From NCBI GenBank assembly GCA_025057335.1, contig JANWXG010000129.1, positions 1 through 6,478 on the forward strand: 6,478 nt of DNA, given 5' to 3'. Position numbers and translations under genes: made by a program. This DNA is from a bacterium (lineage in GTDB: Bacteria; Armatimonadota; HRBIN16). The notes beneath the pieces were generated by a model. That model ran no database searches, was not told the origin of the DNA, and was given only the letters and a program-made list of their open reading frames with translations. Shown piece by piece: positions 1-6,478 of the stretch. Numbering within the stretch: the first letter of the stretch is position 1; every line of letters starts with the position of its first letter.

Positions 1-2
1 GA

Positions 3-1031
3 GGGGGCAGGCAGGTTGCCATCGCAGGTTGTACCTTCCGCAACATCGGCACGGTGGGGGTCATCATTGAGGGCGGGGGCGAACATCGAGTGCTGTCGAG
101 TGACTTCACCGACCTGGGCGACGGGGGCGTGCAGGTCTCGGGCGGCGACCGTCACACGTTGACCCCTTGCGGACACGAGGTGGTCAACTGCCTGTTTACC
201 CGTTTCAGTCGCTGGAGCCGAACCTATCGCCCCGCTGTGCTAGTAGGGGGCGTAGGCGTGCGCGTGGCGCACAACCTGATGTATGATGCCCCGCACAACG
301 CCATCTTGCTGGGGGGCAACGACCACCTCATCGAGTTCAACGAAATCCACCATGTGTGTACTGAAACGGGCGACGCGGGCGCCTTTTACATGGGGCGCGA
401 CCTCACCCAGCGCGGCACGGTCATCCGCTACAACTACTTTCACGACCTTGGCAAGTCGCTGCAGGCGGATACGTTCGTGGACGTGATGGCGGTATACTTA
501 GATGACTGCACGTGCGGAATCACCATCTTCGGCAACCTCTTCGTGCGAGCGGGGCGCGCTGCGATGATTGGCGGCGGACGCGATAACAGCGTGGAGAACA
601 ACATCTTCGTGGAGTGCGACCCAGCGGTGCACGTAGACGCGCGGGGGCTGGGATGGGCGATCTTCTGGTTCGATGGACGTGATAGCACGCTGATGGACAG
701 GCTCAAAGCCGTGCCCTACCAGCAACCCCCGTGGAGCGAGCGCTACCCCGAGCTGGTGAACATCCTGCAAGACGACCCCGCCGTACCCAAAGGCAACAGG
801 ATTGTGCGCAACATCTGCGTGGGCGGGCGCTGGATCGACCTGTACGACAACCTGAACGAGCAGATCGTGACCATTCGCGACAACATGGTCAACGAAGAAG
901 TGGGGCTGGAGATGACTCCTCGCGGAGTGCGTTTGCGCAAAGGGTCGCCTGCCCTGCGAAGGGGCTTTCAGCCCATCCCGTTTGAAAAAATCGGCTTATA
1001 TCGCGATGCCTATCGGAGACGCTTGCCATGA
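3..1031 (+). CDS. Right-handed parallel beta-helix repeat protein, C-terminal part (5' end outside window)
   Basis: The frame is open from base 3 to a TGA at 1029-1031. The GTG at 54 is not the true start, because an earlier beta-helix rung (VAIAGCTFRNIG, bases 18-53) is read in frame before it. Numbering from GTG 54, short strands ending in a turn Asn recur at about N45, N74, N96, N127, N161, N183, N253 and N277. Several spacings are 22-34 residues, as expected for rungs of a parallel beta-helix. Two segments look like the functional face: an NEIHH...GDAGAFYMGRD segment (bases 339-401) and a YLDDCTCG segment (bases 498-521). The tail KIGLYRD near the C-terminus resembles the end of related secreted proteins. 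Such folds occur in polysaccharide lyases and glycoside hydrolases; GH141 is a possible relative, but I cannot assign a reaction. Any signal peptide lies outside the window. The stop codon overlaps the next start (ATGA), implying coupled translation with the DUF4838 gene. Confidence 0.85.
   Translation, partial: GGRQVAIAGCTFRNIGTVGVIIEGGGEHRVLSSDFTDLGDGGVQVSGGDRHTLTPCGHEVVNCLFTRFSRWSRTYRPAVLVGGVGVRVAHNLMYDAPHNAILLGGNDHLIEFNEIHHVCTETGDAGAFYMGRDLTQRGTVIRYNYFHDLGKSLQADTFVDVMAVYLDDCTCGITIFGNLFVRAGRAAMIGGGRDNSVENNIFVECDPAVHVDARGLGWAIFWFDGRDSTLMDRLKAVPYQQPPWSERYPELVNILQDDPAVPKGNRIVRNICVGGRWIDLYDNLNEQIVTIRDNMVNEEVGLEMTPRGVRLRKGSPALRRGFQPIPFEKIGLYRDAYRRRLP
1015..1018 (+). promoter_or_regulatory. Ribosome binding site for the DUF4838 gene
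   Basis: GGAG lies nine bases before the ATG at 1028, inside the end of the beta-helix gene. It supports the 1028 start, as does the signal peptide that begins right there. The ATG shares bases with the upstream TGA (ATGA, 1028-1031), so ribosomes finishing the first gene could reinitiate here. Confidence 0.55.
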
Positions 1032-4000
1032 GAGTGGGATACCTGTGGACGCTGTGCCTGCTGATTCTGGCGTGGAGCGCGTCTGCCGAGGAGCTATCGG
1101 TGCGCCGGGGAGACTACGAGGCGCGTCTGGGCGTGAACGGTCTGGAGGTGCGCTATCGGGGCGTGCCCGTAGTGGTTGGCAGCAGCTTCAGCCTGTTCAA
1201 ACCGCGCTACGAAGGCGCCCACTTCGCCACGACAGACATCCGGTCGTTTGCACCCCGACGGGAAGGCGACCGCCTGACGACTGCGGGGCGCATTCCTCCC
1301 GACGGCGCCGAGTTTAGCCATCAGGTGCTCGTCACGGAGGATGGGGTGCAGGTATGGTTTAGCCTGCGCCTGCCTCCGCAGGAGCAGCCGCTTCCTCTGG
1401 AGCTCGCCCTGCTGATGTTTCCGCCAGAGGAGTTCGCAGGGGGTAGATACGCCCTGCACACGCCGTTCGGGCAGGGGCGCGCCCAGCTGCTTCCCCTGCA
1501 AAAGCCAGCGACCTCCGCCCCGGGTACCTTGCAGATAGCGGGCGGCGTGCGCGAGATGACGCTCACAGGGCGGCGCGTGCAGCTCTCCCTGCGCGTGCTG
1601 AGCGACACGCCCGCCGTGTTCTACGACATGCGCTCGCGCGATTTCCCCGAGCCGCAGCGAGTGTACTGGCTGTTGTTCAGCCGCCCCCTGCAGGAGGGTG
1701 AATGGCGATGCGGCGTGCAACTGCAGGCGAAGCTACTGGAAACCCAGGCGCCCTTCGGCAAAGGGGCGGGCAGGCTCACGCTAAGAGAGGGGGGCAGGCA
1801 GGTGCAGGTGAGCCGAATCTTCGTGCAGTCGGGCGCGCATCCCGTCGAGAAGGCAGCCGCCCGCGAACTCCAGCAGACCCTGCTCCAGATGACGGGACAG
1901 GAGGTTCCCCTCGCAGAGGGCAACGGCGACGACCTCCCTGCGCAGGGCGTGCTCTACGTTGGCAGGAGTGAGCAGGCGAAGGCGCGCGGCTTATACGCTG
2001 AATCCGAGTTTGATCCACTGGGTACCGACGGCTTGCTGATTCGCCTCCGAGGGGGCAACCTGCTGGTCGCGGGGGGCGGCTATCGCGGCACGGTGTACGC
2101 CGTCTACCGCCTGCTGGAGCGGCTCGGCTGTCGATACTACTCTACCGAGTTAGAGGTCCTCCCGCGTCGCGCCACGCTGGAGATACGCGCCCCTCTGGAG
2201 GTTGTGGACAAACCTGCCTTCGAGTGGCGCGCGATGTGGGGCAGGGTTCTGCCTATGACAGCAGGTCTCTCGCCTGGCGAATGGGAGGCAAAGGTGGGCG
2301 AGGTAGACCTGCCCAAGATGATGGCGATTCCGCCGCGCGGCTTCTGGCACCACACGATGGGCTTCCTGCTACCCGCGCAGAACGTGCCGAAGGAGTACCT
2401 CGCCGAAATCGGCGGTGAGAGGCGCATCACCGAACCACACCTGCAGCAGTACTGCCTCTCCCATCCCGACCTGCAGCGGGCGATGACCGACGCCGTGCTG
2501 AAGTGGATCGAGAGCGACCCCGACCCCATATACTACCCCGTGCACTACGGCGACACGGGGCAGTTCTGCCAGTGCCAGCGGTGTAAGGCGTGGTACGAGG
2601 AGCACGGCAGCCTTACCGATGCCGTCATCTGGTTCAATAACCAGATTGCGCAGGAGGTTGCGAGGCGCTTCCCAGGCAAGTTCGTCACCACGCTGGCATA
2701 CTGGGCGACGCGCAAACCGCCCGTACGGGAGCGCCCCCTGCCTAATCACCTCATCATCTTCTGCGCGATTGTGGAGTGTCAGGCGCGACCGTGGTCGCAC
2801 CCAGTGAACATGAGGTTCAACGTCATCCCCGACCTGGAGCGATGGATTGCCCTGCACCCGCTGGGCGCCCAGGGCATTATTACCTTCGAGTACCCGACCA
2901 CCTACCACTTCGTTGGCTACCCCTACCCCGCCCTGTACGCCTTCGCGGAGAACCTGAAGTACTACAAACGGTTGGGCATTCGGGGAGTGTACATCTGCGG
3001 TTTGAGCGATGGACACCTGATACATCTCTACTCTTACGTGATGCCACGCCTGATGTGGAACCCCGACGCGAACCTGCAGCAGCTCATCGAGGAATTCTGC
3101 CAGGCGTGGTACGGCAAAGCGTGGCAGCCGATGCGCGACTACGTTCGCCTGCTGCACGAGAGCGCCTTCGCTTCGCGCAGCGAGGGCGTCATGGACTGCC
3201 ACGCGGGACCAGGACAGCAGTTCTTCCGTGAGCTGTTCACGCGCGAGTGGCTGGATAGGAAGGTCTACCCGCTGTTCAGGCGCGCCGAGCAGCGGGCGGA
3301 GAACGACCTGATTCTGCGACGAGTCTGGCGCGAGAAGTGGGGCGTGCTGTTCACTGACCTGTTCCTGCACATGCAGCAGGGGCGCGACCTCGTGCCCGAC
3401 AGCAGCGAACGGGGCTACACACGCCAAATGCCCTCACTCGACTCCTACGTGCGCCTCGCCGAGCTGTTGCGCCTGACGCGCCAGCTGGAACGCAGCTGGG
3501 TGGTGGAACCGCAGCAATGGCGGCGGTTTACCCTCTCCGACCTGATTGGCTTCGAGCCGACGCGCCAGCCCTGGTGGGAGTGCCCACGAGTCGGGCAGCT
3601 GATGGAAGACCCACAGAGCCTGTACGAGCAAGAGCAGCGCGCCTTCAGCGAGGAGGAGGTGGCGCGTTACCTCGTGCGGCTGGAGAGCCCCCATCTGATG
3701 GTGGACCTCGTGCCCAACCTGGGCGGCAGAATCTGGAGACTCTACTCCAAGGCTCATGGGAAGGATATCCTGTGGCGCAACAGGCTAGAGTGGCGCCTGC
3801 TACGGTCAGGACATCGAGGCGACCAGTACCTCAACTACGGCGGTTACGAGGAGTACGTCGGTGAGCGATTTGGCTCGCCCGGCTGGTCGGAGCGCTACGA
3901 GTGCGCCCTCTCCCCCAACAGGCGCAGCGCCACGCTGACCACGACCCTGCGCAACGGCTTGCGGGTGACGCGCGTAGTGACCCTCTCTGACGCGGAGCCA

Positions 4001-4378
4001 TCGCTGACTATCGAAACGCGCGTGGAGAACAGGTCGAATCAGCCCATACCCGACGTCGTGCTGCGCACGCATCCGCAGTTTCAGGTGGAACGCGAGGGAT
4101 TGACCCTGCTGGTGCGCAACGCGCAGGAAGAGTGGCAGGAACGCGCGGTCACAGGTGAAACCTTCCTAAGCGGTGTGGAAATGCCTGCGGGTGCGTGGGG
4201 GCTAAGGGACAGAAGTGGCGTCCTTCTGTTGAACGAGTTCGACCCGTCGCAGGTGCGCCAGTGCTACCTGTACACCTCGCCCTACTTCTCCAACCTAGAG
4301 CTGTTCTCGCAGCCGAAGACGCTAGCGCCTGGGGAGAGCCTGGTGCTGCGGCATCGATATGTGCTCCGCCTCCCTTGA
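1028..4378 (+). CDS. Exported multidomain DUF4838 protein with GH67N-like domain and C-terminal mutarotase-like beta-sandwich
   Basis: This is a 1116-residue protein, probably a secreted or periplasmic carbohydrate-active enzyme. Residues 1-20 form a signal peptide: a short positive start, a hydrophobic core (LCLLILAW) and an AxA site giving cleavage after A20. Residues about 21-245 are beta-rich and unassigned. Residues about 258-387 match the alpha-glucuronidase N-terminal-like domain (GH67N/GH20-type): EKAAARELQQTLLQMTG, VLYVGRSEQA, a glycine-rich turn and YAVYRLLERLGCRYY. Residues about 395-700 are DUF4838-like, opening with KPAFEWRAMWG. They include HYGDTGQFCQCQRC with C514, C516 and C519, then the ALYAFAENLKYYKRLGIRGV and LMWNPD segments. 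Residues about 700-880 look mostly helical. Residues about 885-1116 (VPNLGGRIWRL, NYGGYEEYVGE, GLRVTRVVTL) resemble a galactose-mutarotase-like sandwich such as DUF4380 or DUF5107. DUF4838 has no firmly established reaction that I know of, so substrate and even catalysis are inferred. The gene is coupled to the preceding beta-helix gene. Confidence 0.85.
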   Translation: MRVGYLWTLCLLILAWSASAEELSVRRGDYEARLGVNGLEVRYRGVPVVVGSSFSLFKPRYEGAHFATTDIRSFAPRREGDRLTTAGRIPPDGAEFSHQVLVTEDGVQVWFSLRLPPQEQPLPLELALLMFPPEEFAGGRYALHTPFGQGRAQLLPLQKPATSAPGTLQIAGGVREMTLTGRRVQLSLRVLSDTPAVFYDMRSRDFPEPQRVYWLLFSRPLQEGEWRCGVQLQAKLLETQAPFGKGAGRLTLREGGRQVQVSRIFVQSGAHPVEKAAARELQQTLLQMTGQEVPLAEGNGDDLPAQGVLYVGRSEQAKARGLYAESEFDPLGTDGLLIRLRGGNLLVAGGGYRGTVYAVYRLLERLGCRYYSTELEVLPRRATLEIRAPLEVVDKPAFEWRAMWGRVLPMTAGLSPGEWEAKVGEVDLPKMMAIPPRGFWHHTMGFLLPAQNVPKEYLAEIGGERRITEPHLQQYCLSHPDLQRAMTDAVLKWIESDPDPIYYPVHYGDTGQFCQCQRCKAWYEEHGSLTDAVIWFNNQIAQEVARRFPGKFVTTLAYWATRKPPVRERPLPNHLIIFCAIVECQARPWSHPVNMRFNVIPDLERWIALHPLGAQGIITFEYPTTYHFVGYPYPALYAFAENLKYYKRLGIRGVYICGLSDGHLIHLYSYVMPRLMWNPDANLQQLIEEFCQAWYGKAWQPMRDYVRLLHESAFASRSEGVMDCHAGPGQQFFRELFTREWLDRKVYPLFRRAEQRAENDLILRRVWREKWGVLFTDLFLHMQQGRDLVPDSSERGYTRQMPSLDSYVRLAELLRLTRQLERSWVVEPQQWRRFTLSDLIGFEPTRQPWWECPRVGQLMEDPQSLYEQEQRAFSEEEVARYLVRLESPHLMVDLVPNLGGRIWRLYSKAHGKDILWRNRLEWRLLRSGHRGDQYLNYGGYEEYVGERFGSPGWSERYECALSPNRRSATLTTTLRNGLRVTRVVTLSDAEPSLTIETRVENRSNQPIPDVVLRTHPQFQVEREGLTLLVRNAQEEWQERAVTGETFLSGVEMPAGAWGLRDRSGVLLLNEFDPSQVRQCYLYTSPYFSNLELFSQPKTLAPGESLVLRHRYVLRLP

Positions 4379-4438
4379 GAGCGAGGAGCAGGGGAACGGC
4401 GTACCGCTGCCCAAAAGTAAGCGCAAGGAGGTGGAGAG
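4379..4438 (+). other. 60-base intergenic gap with no clear promoter or terminator
   Basis: This is the only real gap in the window. The best fold is a weak hairpin: CGG (4397-4399) pairs with CCG (4404-4406), and GGG (4391-4393) may pair with CCC (4410-4412) around an internal loop. No T-run follows, so it is not an intrinsic terminator. A TTGAGA at 4375-4380 has no acceptable -10 box at the right distance. The gap ends in the ribosome binding site of the dipeptidase gene. Read-through from the DUF4838 gene is therefore likely. Confidence 0.5.
4425..4433 (+). promoter_or_regulatory. Strong ribosome binding site for the dipeptidase gene
   Basis: AAGGAGGTG is a near-perfect match to the anti-Shine-Dalgarno sequence. 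Its GGAGG core (4427-4431) is seven bases before the ATG at 4439. It fixes that ATG as the start and would allow strong initiation independent of upstream translation. Confidence 0.8.
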
Positions 4439-5818
4439 ATGGTGCGTGACGCCCTGATACGCTGGATAGAATCGCACACAGAGGAGATGATTGCCGATCT
4501 GCGCGCGCTGCTGCAGTGCGAGAGCGTCAAGAGCGAACCTCTACCAATGGCGCCCTTCGGCAGGGGCGTGCGTCAGGCGTTTGACCGCGTGCTGGAGTTC
4601 GGCGAGCGATACGGCTTCCGCACCAAGGACTACGACGGCTACGCCCTGCATCTGGAGATAGGCGAGGGCGAGGAGATTGTGGGCACTCTGAGCCACGTGG
4701 ACGTGGTGCCGCCGGGCAACGGATGGAGTGTGCCCCCGTTTGAGGGAGTGTTGCGCGACGGATACCTGTACGCACGCGGAGCGCAGGACGACAAGGGTCC
4801 TACCGTTGCGGTGCTCTACGCGGCAAGGGCCCTGCGCGAGCTGGGGCTACCCCTGCGCAAGCGTATCCGTCTGATTGTGGGCGGCGATGAGGAGAGCGGC
4901 TGGGAGTGCATGAAGCACTACTTCCAGCACGAGCCAGAACGCCCCTCCTGTGGTTTTACGCCCGACGGCGACTGGCCGTTAGTGTATGCTGAGAAGGGCA
5001 TTGTAAACCTGCAGCTGGAGAAGATGGTGTCGCGTCCCGATGCCCTGCCCCGCGTGGAGTGGGCGCGGGGCGGCGAGCGAGCCAACATGGTTCCCGACCG
5101 CGCGGAGGCGTTCCTACGGGCGACAGAGGAACAGGCAGGCGCGATTCAGGACGCCCTGGCGGGCATGGAAGAGATCGTCACGACGGCAGAAGAGGATGGC
5201 GTGCTGGTAGTCGCGCGAGGAAGGTCGGCGCACGGCAGCTCGCCGCAGGAGGGCGTGAACGCAGTCGCCCGCCTGCTGAACGCGCTGGAGCGTCTGCAGC
5301 TGCCTGAGGAATCCCTCTGGCTGGACACGGTGCGCAGGTGGGCGAACCATCTGGACGGCTCGGCGCTGGGCATCGCGCATCGGGATGAAGTGTCGGGCGC
5401 AACGACGACGAACCTGGGAGTGTTCTCCTACGACGGCTCAAAAGCGAGCTGCACGGTGAACGTACGTTACCCGGTCACGTGGTCGCTGGACGCTCTGCTT
5501 GCTCAGCTGCAGCCCGCGATTGCGCCGACGGGCTTCTCGCTGGCGAACCACTTCGGCATCGCGCCCCTGTATGTGCCGCTGGAGACGCCGTTTCTGCAGA
5601 CCATCCTGCGCGTGTATCGCGAGGAGACGGGCGATGACAAGCCTCCGCGCACGATGGGCGGGGGCACTTACGCCCGCGCCACCCCCAACATCGTGGCAAT
5701 CGGCACAGGATTTGAGGGGGACGGCGCAGCGCACGAGCCCGATGAGCGCATCGCCGTCAGCACTCTGCAGAAGATGACGCTCATCTACGCACGCATCCTG
5801 TACGAACTGGCGCAGTGA
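4439..5818 (+). CDS. pepV: M20 family zinc dipeptidase, PepV/Sapep type
   Basis: This is a 459-residue cytoplasmic metallopeptidase (PepV of Lactobacillus has about 470 residues) that should hydrolyse dipeptides or N-terminal residues of short peptides with a two-zinc centre. Every expected residue is visible: H86 with D88 in SHVDVVPPGNGW, bridging D118 in GAQDDKGP, the catalytic/ligand pair E151-E152 in GGDEESGW, D176 in FTPDGDWP and H432 in AAHEPDE. These align with PepV H87, D89, D119, E153, E154, D177 and H439. H265 in GRSAHGSSP matches the lid-domain histidine that stabilises the transition state in PepV. The PepV-type MGGGTYARA segment is at about 406-414. The lid domain spans roughly 185-380. 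There is no signal peptide. The start is fixed by a strong ribosome binding site. The neighbours are carbohydrate-type genes, so the physiological substrate is unclear. The gene symbol reflects family resemblance; a relative acting on another N-acyl amino acid or peptide is possible. Confidence 0.9.
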   Translation: MVRDALIRWIESHTEEMIADLRALLQCESVKSEPLPMAPFGRGVRQAFDRVLEFGERYGFRTKDYDGYALHLEIGEGEEIVGTLSHVDVVPPGNGWSVPPFEGVLRDGYLYARGAQDDKGPTVAVLYAARALRELGLPLRKRIRLIVGGDEESGWECMKHYFQHEPERPSCGFTPDGDWPLVYAEKGIVNLQLEKMVSRPDALPRVEWARGGERANMVPDRAEAFLRATEEQAGAIQDALAGMEEIVTTAEEDGVLVVARGRSAHGSSPQEGVNAVARLLNALERLQLPEESLWLDTVRRWANHLDGSALGIAHRDEVSGATTTNLGVFSYDGSKASCTVNVRYPVTWSLDALLAQLQPAIAPTGFSLANHFGIAPLYVPLETPFLQTILRVYREETGDDKPPRTMGGGTYARATPNIVAIGTGFEGDGAAHEPDERIAVSTLQKMTLIYARILYELAQ

Positions 5819-5826
5819 AAGGAGGT
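5818..5826 (+). promoter_or_regulatory. Ribosome binding site that decides the GTG start of the dehydrogenase
   Basis: AAAGGAGGT begins in the last base of the dipeptidase stop codon (TGA 5816-5818). Its GGAGG core (5821-5825) is six bases before GTG 5832. No ATG is in frame nearby, so this site makes GTG 5832 the clear start. Its overlap with the stop codon ties the two genes into one transcript. Confidence 0.8.
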
Positions 5827-5831
5827 TTCAC

Positions 5832-6478
5832 GTGCAATCCTCGGTCTGTTTGACGGGAACGCGGCGGGTGGAGTGCCTGCCTGTGGAGGAGCCCCAGCCA
5901 CAGCGAGGCGAGGCGCTGGTGCGCGTGCTGCAGGTGGGCATCTGTGGCTCCGACCTGCATCTGTTCCGCGACGGCGCAATTGGCGACCTGAAAGCCTCAC
6001 TGCCGTTCGTGCTGGGACATGAGGCGATGGGCGTGGTGGAAGAGGTCACCTCGCCCGAATACGCGCATCTGGTGGGCAGGCGCGTCGCTATCGAGCCAGC
6101 CATTCCCTGCCTGCGCTGCGAGTTCTGCCTGCGGGGCGACCTCAACCTCTGCCCCAACCACTTCTTCTTAGGGCTGCCTCCAAGACCAGGTGCGATGCAG
6201 AAGCGTATCGCCCATCCGGCGCATTTGCTGGAGCCTGTGCCTGACCATCTGAGCGATGCGGAAGCCGTGCTGCTAGAGCCGTTAGCCATCGCGCTTCACG
6301 CGGTAGACCTGGGCAAAGTGCGCACGGGCACTTCCGCCGCGATACTGGGCTGTGGCACGATGGGATTGTGCACGCTAATGATACTGAAGCAAATCGGTGT
6401 GTATCCCCTCTTCTGCACTGACCTGCTGGAGCATCGCCTGCAGATGGCGCGGGAGCTGGGGGCAGACGAAACGGTCAA
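5832..6478 (+). CDS. Zinc-dependent medium-chain alcohol/polyol dehydrogenase, N-terminal 215 residues (3' end outside window)
   Basis: The frame is open from GTG 5832 to the window edge without a stop. The product is a medium-chain dehydrogenase (GroES-like plus Rossmann fold) of the sorbitol/threonine dehydrogenase type, oxidising a secondary alcohol with NAD(P)+ in the cytoplasm. Catalytic zinc ligands are C38 in GICGSDLH, H63-E64 in LGHEAMG, and probably E149 in LLEPLAIALHA. The structural zinc lobe is complete: C93, C96, C99 and C107. The nucleotide-binding fold starts with GCGTMG (173-178), and the acidic D197 at the end of the second strand favours NAD+ over NADP+. The family is usually about 340-360 residues, so roughly 60 percent is present. 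It follows the dipeptidase gene after 13 bases. Sugar, polyol or L-threonine are all possible substrates; the carbohydrate-type genes upstream lean towards a sugar or polyol, but sequence alone does not settle this. Confidence 0.9.
   Translation, partial: MQSSVCLTGTRRVECLPVEEPQPQRGEALVRVLQVGICGSDLHLFRDGAIGDLKASLPFVLGHEAMGVVEEVTSPEYAHLVGRRVAIEPAIPCLRCEFCLRGDLNLCPNHFFLGLPPRPGAMQKRIAHPAHLLEPVPDHLSDAEAVLLEPLAIALHAVDLGKVRTGTSAAILGCGTMGLCTLMILKQIGVYPLFCTDLLEHRLQMARELGADETV

Noticed and set aside
54..56. GTG at 54 as the true start of the beta-helix gene
   Set aside because: The frame stays open to the window edge, and the upstream residues form another beta-helix rung. No ribosome binding site precedes the GTG.
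981..1002. An A+T-rich patch (TTGAAA at 982-987, TTATAT at 996-1001) as a promoter for the DUF4838 gene
   Set aside because: The two boxes are only eight bases apart, far short of the usual 16-18. The patch also encodes the conserved FEKIGLYRD end of the beta-helix protein.
2776..3231. A 151-codon plus-strand frame within the DUF4838 gene
   Set aside because: It is an out-of-frame Arg/Pro-rich reading of a well-supported gene, with no domain resemblance.
2369..3427. A 352-codon open frame on the minus strand inside the DUF4838 gene
   Set aside because: Its codons are the exact reverse complements of the plus-strand codons. In that register a stop arises only where the sense gene uses TTA, CTA or TCA, which are rare in this G+C-rich sequence. 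No recognisable domain is encoded. The same explanation covers the minus frames at 240-443, 498-770, 1094-1720, 3434-3757, 3806-4072 and 5114-5380.
4391..4412. A hairpin after the DUF4838 gene as a transcription terminator
   Set aside because: The stem is short and broken by an internal loop, and it is followed by AAAAGTAAG rather than a T-run.
5828..6289. A 153-codon minus-strand frame over the dehydrogenase gene
   Set aside because: The plus strand encodes a dehydrogenase with all its zinc ligands across the same bases, while the minus-strand product is Ser/Arg-rich with no recognisable motif.

Overview
The window is a stretch of G+C-rich bacterial chromosome carrying four consecutive plus-strand genes. 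The first runs in from the left edge and the last runs off the right edge. Spacing is tight: a 4-base ATGA overlap, then a gap of 60 bases, then one of 13. All three visible starts have Shine-Dalgarno sequences, so this reads as one operon or part of one. I see no RNA genes, CRISPR array, insertion sequence, convincing promoter or intrinsic terminator. The style of the two large proteins (a sugar-type beta-helix and a giant DUF4838 protein) recalls Armatimonadota or Planctomycetota, with Armatimonadota my first guess. That is an inference from family distribution, because no marker gene is present.

Layout. Positions 3-1031 hold the C-terminal part of a right-handed parallel beta-helix protein of the type seen in polysaccharide-active enzymes. 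Positions 1028-4378 encode an exported protein of 1116 residues. It combines a GH67N-like (alpha-glucuronidase N-terminal) domain and a DUF4838 core with an N-terminal beta-rich region and a C-terminal mutarotase-like beta-sandwich. Positions 4439-5818 encode a complete M20 metallopeptidase of the PepV/Sapep dipeptidase type with every expected zinc and catalytic residue. Positions 5832-6478 encode the first 215 residues of a zinc-dependent medium-chain dehydrogenase of the sorbitol/threonine dehydrogenase type, starting at GTG.

How they may work together. The first two genes are translationally coupled and both look like carbohydrate-active proteins; the second has a signal peptide. They plausibly act on the same extracellular or periplasmic glycan. 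The dehydrogenase could oxidise a released sugar, polyol or amino-acid-derived alcohol in the cytoplasm. The dipeptidase does not fit an obvious sugar pathway and may simply be co-transcribed, or may point to a peptide-bearing glycan substrate. No wholly new system is evident. The points most worth checking are the architecture and possible active site of the DUF4838 protein and its coupling to the beta-helix gene.
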